Positions 9,047 through 19,237 of a stretch of DNA of 64,000 nucleotides are shown in pieces. The notes below the pieces were generated by a model, which saw only the letters and a program-made list of their open reading frames with translations, was not told where the DNA came from and searched no databases. The stretch covers positions 104,947-168,946 of the forward strand of contig JABCYZ010000011.1 in assembly GCA_013289955.1 (NCBI GenBank), read 5' to 3'. The stretch comes from Acidobacteriota bacterium (GTDB lineage: Bacteria > Acidobacteriota > Terriglobia > Acidiferrales > UBA7541). The translations under genes and the position numbers were made by a program. Every line of letters begins with the position of its first letter. The first letter of the stretch is position 1.

Positions 9047-9103
9047 GCAACCTCTGGGTTGCAGGTTAACATGCGCGGAAATAATAGGCAACCTTTTCGT
9101 TGC
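9047..9103. promoter_or_regulatory. Twin palindromic operators for the ArsR/SRPBCC operon
   Basis: Two 16-bp inverted repeats precede the SRPBCC gene: GCAACCTCTGGGTTGC (9047-9062, perfect 6-4-6) and GCAACCTTTTCGTTGC (9088-9103, 5-6-5 with the same outer bases). Their centres are 41 bp apart, close to four helical turns, and they flank the likely promoter. This fits two ArsR dimers on one DNA face (inference). Confidence 0.7.
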
Positions 9104-9164
9104 TCTTTCTCAGTACCCATCGCCCGGAAAAAGCACAATGGCCCAGTGGTTGTCTGTGCTTCCG

Positions 9165-9719
9165 CTAGCGAGATGCAACCATCAGATTGTTGAGGCCCAA
9201 CTCGAAGCGGCGATGAAGGCATTTCTGGAAGCCGATACGCTGGAGCATTTGCTGAAGAGTTTCGACAGGAATCCGTTTTTGGTGCTCGTCGCTTTCCATT
9301 TCATCGCTGATCAGGTGGAGTGAGTGCAAAACATTCAAAATGGGGTCAACCATCGAAGACGGCCAAGTCATGATTAACGAGCCGCCGGATGCGATCACTC
9401 GTTGCGCCTCGCGCAACACTTTTTCTGGCTCGGTGAGATGTTCGAGGACGGCGAGCATCACTACGTGATCGAAGTGTCCATCCGGAAAGGGGAGTGGCGA
9501 GCGCAGATCCCCACGCACACGCTGCCAGCGGCCTCGCACCCCATCCGCAACCTGATCGTCAACACCGACACCAGTGGCGATGCGGTCGGAAGCGTAATCC
9601 AGAAACGCCGCTTCCAGGCCGCAACCCAGATCGCAGACGCGCGACCCGGGGCGTATATAGGGATAGGCCGCGCGAAAACGCAGCCTGGCGATGAAATGGT
9701 CGATCCCGGTATAGGGCAT
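9165..9719 (-). CDS. Class I SAM-dependent methyltransferase
   Basis: 184 residues. Motif I is CDLGCGLEAAFLDYA, the acidic residue of motif II follows in VGVDDQVAD, and HFDHVVMLAVLEHL is the motif IV region, as in type 11 methyltransferases. The ATG at 9719 directly follows the TAA of the upstream glycosyltransferase (9720-9722) with no gap, so the two are translationally coupled. Such pairs usually modify a lipid-linked sugar or polyisoprenoid product. The acceptor is unknown. It is slightly shorter than typical (about 200-250 residues). Confidence 0.83.
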   Translation of the reverse strand: MPYTGIDHFIARLRFRAAYPYIRPGSRVCDLGCGLEAAFLDYASDRIATGVGVDDQVADGVRGRWQRVRGDLRSPLPFPDGHFDHVVMLAVLEHLTEPEKVLREAQRVIASGGSLIMTWPSSMVDPILNVLHSLHLISDEMESDEHQKRIPVETLQQMLQRIGFQKCLHRRFELGLNNLMVASR

Positions 9720-10958
9720 TTATTTTAGGTCGTAGTCGCCGATGTACGTACCGCGGCTGATGCCAAGCATGCTCAGAAAAAAAGACGCGAAAATGATTTG
9801 AACGCCGATGAACAGCCACATCGACCAGAAAAGAACTTGGCGAACCTGAGCCAGCGGACCAAAGCCGCTTCTAGCCCACTGCCAGCTGACCCACGCGCAA
9901 CCTGCGAATCCGGCAAGAAACAACACGCCTCCCAGAAGCAACCCGGTTTCGAGCGTGACGCGTCTTAGAACGCGCTTCAGCGACACCGTGTTGCGATCGA
10001 ATCGTTCTGCGTAGCTGAACACTTTTGCGAAAGAGCCAATCGAAAGGATCTGCACGCCGAGCAGCGTGAAAATTACTCCGAAAATCATTGTGTGAATATC
10101 GAGAACCACGTGCGGCGAGATTTGGCGTGGTCCCGGCAGGAGCCAGAGGACGAGAAACAGGCCAAATAGGACCAGCGACGCGCCAGGCAAGAGAAAGAGC
10201 CAGTTCGGCGCGTACAGCAGCATGAATCGCAAATGCCGCCAGCCATCGCGAAAGCTGCGGAGATGTGGCGGCCGCCCGCGCTTGTCGGGCCACAGGGTGA
10301 TGGGAATTTCCGTGATGCGCGCGCCGAGTTGCGCCGCCTTGATCACAAACTCGGACGCAAATTCCATCCCGGTACTGCGCAAGTCCATGCGGTCGTAGAT
10401 GGCTCGCGTGAAACCGCGCATCCCGCAATGGCTATCCCCTATGCCAGCGTGAAAAAAAAGATTCAGGAGAGAAGTGAGCGCGGGATTGCCGACATACTTA
10501 TGATGCCAGGGCATCGCGCCGGGCTTGATTTCTCCACGAAAGCGGTTGCCCATCACGACGTCATAACCCTGACGCCACATCTCGACGAAGCGCGGCACTT
10601 CACCGAAGTCGTAGCTGTCATCCGCATCGCCCATGATGATGAATGGGCCGCGCGACGCTGAAATGCCCGCACGCAGCGCCGCGCCGTAGCCGCGTTGCTC
10701 CACGCGAACGACGCGCGCGCCGAGTTTTTCGGCGATCTCGATCGAGCCGTCCGTCGAGCCGTTGTCCGCGACGACGACTTCTCCACGCAACCCTGCCGAC
10801 TGAAAGGATTGCATCGCTTTCTCCACGCAAAAGGAAAGCGAGTTTGCCTCGTTCAAGCACGGGATTACGACCGAGATGTCCACAGGCGGCGCATCGCTGC
10901 TCACATCGAGCCGCGTGGTCACTTCTGTCTTCAATATGGGCGCGCGATCTACGGCCAA
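9720..10958 (-). CDS. Family 2 glycosyltransferase with membrane domain (DPM1/GtrB-like)
   Basis: 412 residues. A GT-A domain (about 27-240) starts with ISVVIPCLNEANSLSFCV and carries the GDADDSYDFGE metal-binding DxD region. Four hydrophobic helices follow (about 245-400). This architecture is that of polyprenyl-phosphate sugar synthases that load a sugar from a nucleotide donor onto a lipid carrier at the inner membrane. It is co-transcribed with the following methyltransferase and divergent from an APC permease (117 bp). The GT-C-like protein at 6480 could use such a lipid-linked sugar, but the link is only proximity. Confidence 0.88.
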   Translation of the reverse strand: MAVDRAPILKTEVTTRLDVSSDAPPVDISVVIPCLNEANSLSFCVEKAMQSFQSAGLRGEVVVADNGSTDGSIEIAEKLGARVVRVEQRGYGAALRAGISASRGPFIIMGDADDSYDFGEVPRFVEMWRQGYDVVMGNRFRGEIKPGAMPWHHKYVGNPALTSLLNLFFHAGIGDSHCGMRGFTRAIYDRMDLRSTGMEFASEFVIKAAQLGARITEIPITLWPDKRGRPPHLRSFRDGWRHLRFMLLYAPNWLFLLPGASLVLFGLFLVLWLLPGPRQISPHVVLDIHTMIFGVIFTLLGVQILSIGSFAKVFSYAERFDRNTVSLKRVLRRVTLETGLLLGGVLFLAGFAGCAWVSWQWARSGFGPLAQVRQVLFWSMWLFIGVQIIFASFFLSMLGISRGTYIGDYDLK

Positions 10959-11075
10959 ATGTATGGCCTCCCTATTCTCTTCGATGCTGCATCCAAGCTT
11001 CCTCGCGAGAGAACCTTACCCAAAGCGATTCTTCGACTGGCTGACTTCCGGCTTGCATTTTGCCGCGCCGCCATT

Positions 11076-12527
11076 ATGATGGCGGAGTTTCCTCTGCACT
11101 CCAGAGACTCCACATTGTCTAACACTTCGGCCGAGTCTTCCACCAGCACCGGCGGCGTAACGGCAGGGGCCACGCGCGGCCGTGGAAACTTGCTGCAAGT
11201 GCTCGGCATGTGGTTCGGCATCGCCGCGGCCGTGGGCAATACCATTTCCGCGGGCATCGTTCGAACGCCGGGCGACATTGCCAAACTTCTTCCGAATGCG
11301 TGGCTGTTTCTCGGCGTCTGGATCGTCGGAGGAATGTACGCGCTTTTCGGCGCGTCTTCGATGGCGGAGCTGGGCGCATCCATTCCGCGCAGCGGCGGGC
11401 AATACAATTTCTCGCGCCGGGCCATCGGCGAATATGCGGGATTCATCGTTGGATGGAGCGACTGGCTCTCGACATGCGGCACCGCGGCCGCGGTCGGTAT
11501 TGTGATCGCCGAATACAGCGGCGATCTTTTTCCCGTGCTCGCCGGACACGTAAAAATGATAGCTGTTCTGGTCATCGTGGGCTTCGGCGTCTTGCAGTGG
11601 CGCGGAATCCGCTGGGGCCGGAGCACACAGCTGATGACCGCGGGGATCAAATCCGCCGCGTTCATTATTTTGGTTATCGCTTGTTTTGCGCTCGGTGGCC
11701 ACGCGCGCGCCGTTGCTGCGGTTTCAAACAACGTTCTGCCCGCAATGCCTGGCGGCTGGCCGCTCGCCGTGGCCATGATGCTCGGGCTACAGGCCGTCTT
11801 CTATACGATTGACGGCTGGGATGGCGTGATTTATTTCGGAGAAGAAGTTCGCAATCCGGGCCGCGACATTCCTCGCGCAATTTTCGGCAGCGTTTTTTCC
11901 ATCATGGGAATCTATCTGCTGCTGAATCTGGCAGTGCTCTACGTTCTTCCGATGAGCGAAATCGCGGGCAACGATTTTTCCCTGGGCACGGTTGCGATGC
12001 GCATCTTCGGCCCGTACGGCGATCCCATCATCCGCTCGATCATGGTCATCTCGATGCTGAGCTGCCTCAATGCCAATCAGCTTTTCTGCTCGCGTACGCT
12101 GTACGCGATGAGCTGCGACGGCTTGTTTTTCCGGCCATTCGCGAAAGTCAACGCGGGCGGAACGCCGGCACTTGCGCTTCTCCTGAGCACGATTGCTGGA
12201 GTCCTTTTTGTGCTGGGCTCGTTCGAACAGGTGATCGCCATGCTGTCGTTTTTCTTTGTGGCGAATTATACGCTGACCTATACGTCGGTTTTCGTGCTGC
12301 GCCGCAAAGAACCGGAGATGGCGCGGCCTTACCGGGCTTGGGGCTACCCGTGGACAACGGGAGTTGCCCTGGCCGCCTCCATTGTGTTTCTTGTCTGCTC
12401 CATTCTGACGGACAAGAGAAATGCGCCTCGCGCTTTGTTGATGCTGGTTTTGAGTTACCCGGTGTTTCTCGTTCTGAAATGGGTGTCGCGGAGCAAGAAT
12501 ACGGCCGAAGGCTCGCCTGGTTCTTAG
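11076..12527 (+). CDS. APC-family amino acid permease
   Basis: 483 residues from ATG 11076 (or the adjacent ATG 11079). The frame stays open upstream to 10695, but that part overlaps the divergent glycosyltransferase and is unconserved. About 12 hydrophobic segments are visible. Helix 1 has GIAAAVGNTISAGIVRTPG, the unwound substrate-binding helix of LeuT-fold transporters. The substrate is unknown. The gene converges on rocA: the stops share TTAG (4-bp overlap), so no intergenic terminator separates them. An amino-acid uptake role next to glutamate-semialdehyde oxidation is plausible. Confidence 0.9.
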   Translation: MMAEFPLHSRDSTLSNTSAESSTSTGGVTAGATRGRGNLLQVLGMWFGIAAAVGNTISAGIVRTPGDIAKLLPNAWLFLGVWIVGGMYALFGASSMAELGASIPRSGGQYNFSRRAIGEYAGFIVGWSDWLSTCGTAAAVGIVIAEYSGDLFPVLAGHVKMIAVLVIVGFGVLQWRGIRWGRSTQLMTAGIKSAAFIILVIACFALGGHARAVAAVSNNVLPAMPGGWPLAVAMMLGLQAVFYTIDGWDGVIYFGEEVRNPGRDIPRAIFGSVFSIMGIYLLLNLAVLYVLPMSEIAGNDFSLGTVAMRIFGPYGDPIIRSIMVISMLSCLNANQLFCSRTLYAMSCDGLFFRPFAKVNAGGTPALALLLSTIAGVLFVLGSFEQVIAMLSFFFVANYTLTYTSVFVLRRKEPEMARPYRAWGYPWTTGVALAASIVFLVCSILTDKRNAPRALLMLVLSYPVFLVLKWVSRSKNTAEGSPGS

Positions 12528-14101
12528 TTGGCCACTTTTTCGGCGACAGTCTTGCCCTGCAAGAAGAGCAGCAGGTAATCCTTCCCTCCTGTCTTGGAAT
12601 CGGTACCGGACATATTGAATCCTCCGAAGGGATGCGCGCCGACCATCGCGCCGGTGCATTTGCGGTTCAGATAAAGATTGCCCACGTGAAAAGCTTCCTG
12701 AGCTTTCTCGAGCTTCGCTGGATTTTTTGAATAAACCGCGCCGGTCAGTCCAAACTCCGTGTTGTTGGCAATTTCGAGCGCGTGATCAAAGTCCCTCGCT
12801 TTAATCACTGCAAGGACGGGGCCGAAAACTTCCTCCTGAGCGATGCGGGCTTTGGGATCGACGTCCACAATGACGGTGGGCGGGACAAAGTAGCCGTCTC
12901 CAGGGGCACGTTCGCCGCCGAGGACCAGCTTTCCTTCCTTCTTTCCCAAATCAATGTAGCCAAATATCGTTTGCAGCGCGGTTTCGCTCACTACCGGCCC
13001 CATATAGTTGGCGGGATCTTCGCTGGGACCCACGGAGATTTTCTTGGCGCGCTCCACAAGTTTGCCGACGAACGAATCGTAAACTTTTTCCGAGACAATC
13101 GCACGCGAGCAAGCCGAGCACTTCTGGCCCTGGTAGCCAAATGCCGCTTGCGCAACGCCTTCGACTGCGGAGTCAAGGTCACCTTCTTCATCCACGATGA
13201 TGGAATCCTTGCCACCCATCTCGAGCACCGTGCGCTTGATCCAGAGCTGGCCGGGAACTTTCCTGCTCGCGTTTTCACTGATGAGCAGGCCGACTTCCTT
13301 GGAACCGGTAAAAGCGATGAAACGAGTTTTTGGATTTTTGACTAGGGCGTCGCCGACGGTTTCGCCAGGTCCCGTAAGAAAGTTCAACGCTTCCTTGGGC
13401 ACGCCGGCTTCATAGAATGTCTCAACGACTTTTGCGGCAACGAGCGGCGATTCCTCCGACGGCTTGAGTACGACAGTGTTTCCGGTGACCAGCGAGGCCG
13501 CGGTCATTCCTGCGGCAATGGCTGCGGGGAAATTCCAGGGTGGAATCACGGCTCCAACACCAAGCGGAATATATTTGAGATAGTTTTTTTCGCCCTTCAT
13601 GGGAACAACAGGGTGGGGGCCGGCAAGGCGAAGCATCTCGCGGCAGTAGAACTCAAGAAAGTCGATGGTCTCGGCGGTGTCGGCGTCAGCTTCGGCCCAT
13701 GACTTCCCGACCTCATAACAAATCCAAGCCGAGAGCTCGAACTTACGCTTCCGAATAATGTCCGAGGCGCGCAAAAGAATCTCCACACGCTTTTCAGCGG
13801 GCACTTGCTTCCAGGAGTCGAACGCTTTATAGGCAGCTTCGACTGCTTGATTGGCGTGATCGGCTGCGGCTTCTTGAAAGACCCCGAGAACCTGCGACGG
13901 GTGCGATGGATTGGCCGACGTGCGCTTCGCGGTGGTGATGACTTTCTGGCCGCCAATATACATGGGGTATTCGCGGCCGAATTCCGAGGCGACTTTTTTC
14001 AGCGCGTCTTCCATGCCTTTGCGGTTTTCCGGCTTCGAAAAATCGACAAAAGGCTCGTTGGTGAACGCGGAAAGGTGGATTTTGGCTTCAGCAGTGGCCA
14101 C
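12524..14101 (-). CDS. rocA: L-glutamate gamma-semialdehyde (1-pyrroline-5-carboxylate) dehydrogenase
   Basis: 525 residues from GTG 14101. That start is favoured over ATG 14125 because GAGGAGGA lies 7 nt upstream of the GTG and is inside the longer frame. It has the ALDH fold: PWNFP near the cofactor site, FTGSKEVG for NAD binding, general base Glu in LEMGGKDSI, and nucleophile Cys in GQKCSACSRAI. Overall length and the VGAHPFGGFNMSGTDSK end match the RocA/PruA group, which oxidises P5C to glutamate in proline and arginine breakdown. It stands as a monocistronic unit converging on the APC permease. Confidence 0.93.
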   Translation of the reverse strand: MATAEAKIHLSAFTNEPFVDFSKPENRKGMEDALKKVASEFGREYPMYIGGQKVITTAKRTSANPSHPSQVLGVFQEAAADHANQAVEAAYKAFDSWKQVPAEKRVEILLRASDIIRKRKFELSAWICYEVGKSWAEADADTAETIDFLEFYCREMLRLAGPHPVVPMKGEKNYLKYIPLGVGAVIPPWNFPAAIAAGMTAASLVTGNTVVLKPSEESPLVAAKVVETFYEAGVPKEALNFLTGPGETVGDALVKNPKTRFIAFTGSKEVGLLISENASRKVPGQLWIKRTVLEMGGKDSIIVDEEGDLDSAVEGVAQAAFGYQGQKCSACSRAIVSEKVYDSFVGKLVERAKKISVGPSEDPANYMGPVVSETALQTIFGYIDLGKKEGKLVLGGERAPGDGYFVPPTVIVDVDPKARIAQEEVFGPVLAVIKARDFDHALEIANNTEFGLTGAVYSKNPAKLEKAQEAFHVGNLYLNRKCTGAMVGAHPFGGFNMSGTDSKTGGKDYLLLFLQGKTVAEKVAN

Positions 14102-14280
14102 GGCGCATTCCTCCTCGAAGGGCAATCAAGTGATTGTACTGCGAGCGCCGAATGCACGACAAGGATTTGCCCCCTGGAATTCGCCGGAAACCGTTCGGCC
14201 AGCCCAGCGTGTTTTGGCAGCGAGCGAGGCAGACTGATGCGTTGACTTGGCTCGGACCGGCAACCTAAGATGACCGGACC

Positions 14281-17200
14281 ATGGCGGAACCCCAACCACC
14301 ACTCATTGGGCAGACCCTTTCGCACTACCGCATCACGGAAAAGCTCGGCGGCGGCGGGATGGGTGTCGTCTACAAGGCCGAAGATACTCGCCTGCACCGG
14401 TTTGTCGCGCTGAAATTTTTGCCAGACGACGTGGCCAGCGATCCCATGGTTCTGGGCCGATTTCAGCGCGAAGCACAAGCCGCCTCGGCGCTTAACCACC
14501 CCAATATCTGCACGATTCACGACTTCGGTGAGAAGAATGGCAAAGCCTTCATCGGCATGGAGTTTCTCGATGGCATGACGCTGAAGCACAAGATCCAAGG
14601 GCAACCATTGGAACTGGACGAGCTTCTTGTACTCGCCATAGACGTCGCAGACGGGCTGGACGCCGCTCATGCCGAAGGCATCGTTCATCGTGACATCAAG
14701 CCGGCGAACATTTTCGTCACCAAGCGCGGTCACGCAAAAATATTGGATTTTGGACTGGCTCAGGTCGTTCCTGGGTCTTCAGCGGCAATTTCCGGAGCGA
14801 AAACGCAGACGGATTCGACGGAGGAACTATTCCTGACGAGGCCCGGAACTGTGCTGGGCACGGTGACTTACATGTCACCGGAACAAGTGCGGGCCAAGCC
14901 GCTCGATTCCCGCACCGACCTTTTTTCGTTTGGCGTGGTGTTGTACGAGATGGCGACGGGCATGCTTCCCTTCCGCGGCGCAAGTACGGGGATAGTCTTT
15001 GATGCGATTCTGAACCGCGCGCCAATCCCGGCATCGCGCGTGAATTCCAATGTCCCGGCCAAGCTTGAGGACATCATCAACCGGGCGCTCGAGAAAGACC
15101 GGGAGTTGCGCTACCAAAGCGCCAAAGAGATGCGGGCGGAACTCCTGCGCCTGAAGCGCGACATCGATTCGCTAGCCACGGGCGTCGCGATTTCCGGATC
15201 GATTGCCTCGGGAGAAGAGGGCAGCCAGCTGGCCAGTGCGGCGCGACTCGCGCCAAGCTCCGTTTCCTTGCCCGCTGGGCCGGCTAGTCAGGATTCCCAG
15301 GCAGCTTCTGTTCCATTGTCTCCCGCAGCCTGGAAGAAAAACTGGATATTCCTGCTTGCCGCGGCGGTGACCGTCGCCGCTTTGCTGATTGCCGGCGCGT
15401 TTTATTTTGGCTCGCATCAGAGCAAAGGCCTGACGGAGAAAGACACTGTCGTCCTCGCGGACTTCTCGAATAGCACGGGCGATGCTGTATTTGACGACAC
15501 ACTGAAGACGGCTCTCAGCGTTTCGCTGAGGCAATCGCCCTTCCTCAACGTGCTCTCCGACAACAAAGTCGCGGCCACGCTGCAACTGATGTCGAGTCCC
15601 GCGAACAGCAATCTGACTCCCCCCGTTGCAAGAGAGCTTTGCCAGCGCGCGGATGGCAAGGCGTTTATCGCAGGGTCCATCAGCAATCTCGGTAGCCAAT
15701 ACGTTCTGGGATTGAAAGCGGTGAACTGCCAGAGCGGTGACGTCCTCGCCCAACAGTTGTCTACTGCGCCAGCGAAAGAAAAAGTGCTCGACGCGCTGGG
15801 GGAATCGGCTTCAGGGCTGCGCCGGCAACTCGGCGAATCGCTGGCCACGGTGCAGAAATTCGATGTGCCGCTGGCGGAGGCGACGACCTCGTCTCTTGAC
15901 GCATTGAAAGCGTTTAGTCTCGGCGAAAGGGCGTATCGCGAAAAAGGCCCTTCGGCGGCGCTGACCTATCACCTGCACGCCATCCACCTGGATCAAAATT
16001 TCGCGATGGGTTATCGCGAGGTTGGAGCGGATTACGAAGGTCTCGGCGAATTGGGCCGCGCGAGCGAGAATTACGCCAGAGCCTTCGAGCTTCGCGGTCG
16101 CGCCAGCGAACGCGAAAAACTGGTCATCACCGCGGACTACTACTCCACCGCGACGGGAGAACTGGAAAAAGCGGCCGATACTTATAAGGAATGGATTTCC
16201 AGCTACCCGCGCGAGTACCGCGCCCATCTCGACCTCGGCCTCGTTTACAGCGCGCTGGGAGACTATTCCAAAGGTTGCGATGCGTACCGCGAAAGCCTTC
16301 GCATCGCTCCCGATGCGGGTGGCCCTTACAGTGATCTGTCCAACAGCTTGCTGGCCTTGCAGCGCTTCGAGGATGCCCGCGGGACTATTCAACAGGCGCA
16401 GGCGCGAAAGGTCGACGGCCTGCTCTCGCACAGCGCTTTGTACGCGCTGGCCTTTCTCGGAACGAATACCGCGGCGATGGCGGAGCAGCAGCATTGGTTT
16501 GCCGGCAGTTCGAACGAGAACGTGGGGTTTTCGCTCGCCTCCGATACAGAGGCGTACGCCGGGCATCTTCGAAAGGCCCGCGAATTGACCCGGCAGTCTG
16601 TGATCGCGGCGGCTAGCGCGGACAGCAAGGAGAACGGCGCTGTGTGGGAGGAAAATGCCGCGCTGCGGGAAGCAGGTTTTGGCAATTTCGCCGAGGCGAC
16701 GCGGTTGGCGGCGGAAGGATTGAAGCTCACGACTGCCAGCCAGGGCGTGCAGATCGAAGCAGGCCTCGCGTTTGCAATGTCCCGTGACGCGGCTCACGCG
16801 CAATCCATTGCCGGCGATTTGAACAAGCGCTCGCCGCTGGATACGCAGGTGCAATCACTCTGGATTCCGACCATTCGTGCGCAACTGGCGCTGAATGCCA
16901 ATAATCCTGCGCAAGCGATTCAGGAACTGCAGGCCGCGGCACCCATTGAATTGGGACAAATCGGGTTCGTCGCGAACATTTCGTGCCTCTATCCGGTCTA
17001 TGTTCGGGGGGAAGCGTACCTGGCTTCGGGGGACGGCGCGGCCGCCGTGGCCGAGTTTCAGAAAATCCTGGATCATAGCGGTATCGTCTGGAATTGCTGG
17101 ACCGGAGTGCTGTCACATCTGGGCCTCGCTCGCGCGAACGCGCTCGAAGCAAAATCCTTGCAGGGAGCCGATGCGGACGCCGCGCGGGGGCGCGCGCTTG

Positions 17201-17295
17201 CCTCGTACACAGAATTCCTGACGCTATGGAAGAATGCCGATCCTGAGATTCCCGTTTTGAAGGAAGCGAAAGCTGAGTACGCGCAGTTGCAATGA
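14281..17295 (+). CDS. PknB-type Ser/Thr kinase with periplasmic TPR domain
   Basis: 1004 residues. The kinase domain (16-290) has glycine loop [13 protein letters not shown], Lys45 in [13 protein letters not shown] (136-143), DFG (156-158) and SPE in the activation segment. It is a complete, probably active Hanks-type kinase. A linker leads to one transmembrane helix (about 355-376), then a region with TolB-like character ([14 protein letters not shown]) and a long TPR array to the C-terminus outside the cytoplasm. This kinase-TM-TPR layout is frequent in Acidobacteriota. A 5' fragment of a close paralogue lies at 50520-50729. Partners are unknown. Confidence 0.94.
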   Translation: MAEPQPPLIGQTLSHYRITEKLGGGGMGVVYKAEDTRLHRFVALKFLPDDVASDPMVLGRFQREAQAASALNHPNICTIHDFGEKNGKAFIGMEFLDGMTLKHKIQGQPLELDELLVLAIDVADGLDAAHAEGIVHRDIKPANIFVTKRGHAKILDFGLAQVVPGSSAAISGAKTQTDSTEELFLTRPGTVLGTVTYMSPEQVRAKPLDSRTDLFSFGVVLYEMATGMLPFRGASTGIVFDAILNRAPIPASRVNSNVPAKLEDIINRALEKDRELRYQSAKEMRAELLRLKRDIDSLATGVAISGSIASGEEGSQLASAARLAPSSVSLPAGPASQDSQAASVPLSPAAWKKNWIFLLAAAVTVAALLIAGAFYFGSHQSKGLTEKDTVVLADFSNSTGDAVFDDTLKTALSVSLRQSPFLNVLSDNKVAATLQLMSSPANSNLTPPVARELCQRADGKAFIAGSISNLGSQYVLGLKAVNCQSGDVLAQQLSTAPAKEKVLDALGESASGLRRQLGESLATVQKFDVPLAEATTSSLDALKAFSLGERAYREKGPSAALTYHLHAIHLDQNFAMGYREVGADYEGLGELGRASENYARAFELRGRASEREKLVITADYYSTATGELEKAADTYKEWISSYPREYRAHLDLGLVYSALGDYSKGCDAYRESLRIAPDAGGPYSDLSNSLLALQRFEDARGTIQQAQARKVDGLLSHSALYALAFLGTNTAAMAEQQHWFAGSSNENVGFSLASDTEAYAGHLRKARELTRQSVIAAASADSKENGAVWEENAALREAGFGNFAEATRLAAEGLKLTTASQGVQIEAGLAFAMSRDAAHAQSIAGDLNKRSPLDTQVQSLWIPTIRAQLALNANNPAQAIQELQAAAPIELGQIGFVANISCLYPVYVRGEAYLASGDGAAAVAEFQKILDHSGIVWNCWTGVLSHLGLARANALEAKSLQGADADAARGRALASYTEFLTLWKNADPEIPVLKEAKAEYAQLQ

Positions 17296-17408
17296 TTTTT
17301 TTCCGGCTAAGAGAAGAGCATCAGCGCACCGCCCTGCCTACCCAATCTAGCCGGATATTCCATTCTGCGGCAAAGAAGAAAGCGCAGACGGGCACGGCGT
17401 GGCGTGCC

Positions 17409-18761
17409 CTACGCGGCCAGCTCGCGCGTGGCTTCGGCGAAGATCTTCGTGTGCAGGTCGATATCGGACTCGGTCGTGGCGGGGCACATTAGCGCCATAT
17501 TGTGGAACGGCGTGAGGAGGACGCCGCGGTTGAGAGTGTAGAGGTGGAGGAAGCGCTCGAGTTCGAAATCCGCGGCCGCGGCGGATTCGCCCCCATTGCG
17601 CGGCGCGTTCGGAACAAAAGTATATTCCGCTCGAGCGCCCAGCCGAGCGACATTCCAGGAAAGACCGCTGGCGAGGATTTGTTCGGCGACGGCGTCGGCG
17701 AAGCGCCTGGCAAGTGGGATCATATGCCCAAAGGCCGCGGGTGTAAGGATGTGTTCGAGCGTCGCGCGCATGGCGGCAAGCGAGAGCGCGTTGCCGGCGA
17801 GCGTGCCGCCTATGCCGCCGACGTCCACATCCTCAAGATGAAGCCTCGCGGAGATGCGTTGGGCAACTTCTTCCGTGACGCCGTAGGTGGCACCAGGAAT
17901 GCCGCCGCCGATGGGCTTTCCGAAAACGAGAATATCAGGTTGCAGATTCCATTCGCGCGTGCAGCCGCCGGGGCCGGCGCAGATGGTATGCGTTTCGTCA
18001 GCGATAAGAAGGGTGCCGTAGCGGCGACACAGATCGCGCGCGGCAGACCAATAGCCGTCGTCAGGCAGGATGATACCGACATTAGTCATCGCTGGCTCCG
18101 CGAGCACGCAGGCGACGTCGTGTTGCTTCAAACCGTCTTCGAGGGCCTGCAAATCGTTGAATTCGACGACGCGCGTGGTTTCAGCGGGATTCACGGGCGG
18201 GCCGATGTTGCCGCGGCGCGGACCGACCACCCCATCGTGAAGCGAGACGAAAGTTTCATCGACTGTGCCGTGATAACAGTAATGGAAGACGAGAATCTTG
18301 GGACGCCGCGTGATCTCGCGCGCGATGCGAATCGAGAAACGGTTGGCATCGGTGGCCGTGAGCGTGAATTGCCAGAACGGAAGGCCGAAACGGCGCTGCA
18401 GATCTTCGCCAACCCACAGCGCGTCTTCCGTGGGAAGCATGAGGGTGATGCCTGCGCGGACGCGGCGGGCGACCACATCGGCAACGACGGCAGGCGAGTG
18501 GCCGGTCATGGCCCCGGTATCGCCGAGGCAGAAGTCGACATAGTCGTGGCCATCGACATCTGTGAAGTGCGCGCCGCTAGCGGATTTTACAAAGACTGGG
18601 AATGCGCCGGCCCACTTGTTCATCCAATTCATCGGCACGCCGCCGAGGAGAGAGGATTGGGCTCGAAGATACAATTCGGCGGAGCGCGGATGATCGGCGA
18701 CGAAGCGTTTTTCTTCGCGTAGGTGAAGCGTCAGAAGACGAGTGCGGTCGATGGGGATCAT
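17409..18761 (-). CDS. Class III aminotransferase, glutamate-1-semialdehyde aminomutase-like
   Basis: 450 residues from ATG 18761; an upstream TTG frame adds five residues. It has fold type I PLP features: DGHDYVDFCLGDTGAM, the YCYHGTVDE region, ADETHT for the PLP-nitrogen Asp, and the Schiff-base Lys in VFGKPIGGGIPGATYG. The closest resemblance is to GSAM-like transaminases that are not the heme-pathway hemL (the usual hemL motifs differ). Substrate unknown. The downstream side faces the kinase gene; upstream is a small TPR protein 17 bp away, probably in the same operon. Confidence 0.85.
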   Translation of the reverse strand: MIPIDRTRLLTLHLREEKRFVADHPRSAELYLRAQSSLLGGVPMNWMNKWAGAFPVFVKSASGAHFTDVDGHDYVDFCLGDTGAMTGHSPAVVADVVARRVRAGITLMLPTEDALWVGEDLQRRFGLPFWQFTLTATDANRFSIRIAREITRRPKILVFHYCYHGTVDETFVSLHDGVVGPRRGNIGPPVNPAETTRVVEFNDLQALEDGLKQHDVACVLAEPAMTNVGIILPDDGYWSAARDLCRRYGTLLIADETHTICAGPGGCTREWNLQPDILVFGKPIGGGIPGATYGVTEEVAQRISARLHLEDVDVGGIGGTLAGNALSLAAMRATLEHILTPAAFGHMIPLARRFADAVAEQILASGLSWNVARLGARAEYTFVPNAPRNGGESAAAADFELERFLHLYTLNRGVLLTPFHNMALMCPATTESDIDLHTKIFAEATRELAA

Positions 18762-18777
18762 ACGCCTGACACGCAAT

Positions 18778-19194
18778 TCAGCTGACTCGCTGCAACCCCC
18801 GCTTGATTCCGCCCCGAACTACATCGCCGTATCTTCCTTCGGGAAGGTTATTCATCTCGGCTGCTGCCAACTCGTAGTGTCTCCTGGCTTCTTCCGAATT
18901 GCCAAGATCTTCGTAAGACTTTCCCATGTTCAAGTAGAGAGAGGGATAGAAACCTTGAACTCGCTGATCATTCACAGCATCCGCGCGGTCCAGTGCTTCC
19001 TTATTCCATCGCAGAATTTCCTCGGGAGTTTTCTGGTGCCTCGCAACATAGTGGGCTGCGATGCAAGCGTCATAGTCGTTCTTGCTCTGCTCCCACGCTT
19101 GGACGAAAAGCATGTGTGCTTCGTCATTTCTGCCTTCCCTTTCTGCCTTCATTCCCTCGGCACAAAGTTTGATGACCGGATTGTTGGGATCCAT
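18778..19194 (-). CDS. Small TPR-like protein
   Basis: 138 residues, all alpha, with two to three TPR-like hairpins: GRNDEAHMLFVQAWEQSKND, the ACIAAHYVARHQKTPEE region, and SLYLNMGKSYEDLGNSEEARRHYELA. The conserved pattern starting NPVIKLCAEGMKAE is known from a widespread family of stand-alone short TPR proteins, some mislabelled as rRNA methyltransferases. No catalytic motif is seen. It sits between the FAD oxidoreductases and the aminotransferase on the same strand, 43 bp from the former. Confidence 0.8.
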   Translation of the reverse strand: MDPNNPVIKLCAEGMKAEREGRNDEAHMLFVQAWEQSKNDYDACIAAHYVARHQKTPEEILRWNKEALDRADAVNDQRVQGFYPSLYLNMGKSYEDLGNSEEARRHYELAAAEMNNLPEGRYGDVVRGGIKRGLQRVS

Positions 19195-19237
19195 AGACGC
19201 CCCATCTCGTCGAAAGATTAGAATCTAGCGATGACAA

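Noticed and set aside
10949..11776. 275-codon frame on the minus strand
   Set aside because: Antisense to the APC permease gene; Pro/Arg/Ala-rich and without motifs.
13999..14733. 244-codon frame overlapping the rocA start and kinase start
   Set aside because: Antisense to the conserved kinase catalytic domain; similar antisense frames are sometimes annotated as hypothetical proteins but there is no independent support.
15811..16854. 347-codon frame on the minus strand
   Set aside because: Antisense to the TPR part of the kinase.
17502..18722. 406-codon frame on the plus strand
   Set aside because: Antisense to the GSAM-like aminotransferase, which has all PLP motifs.
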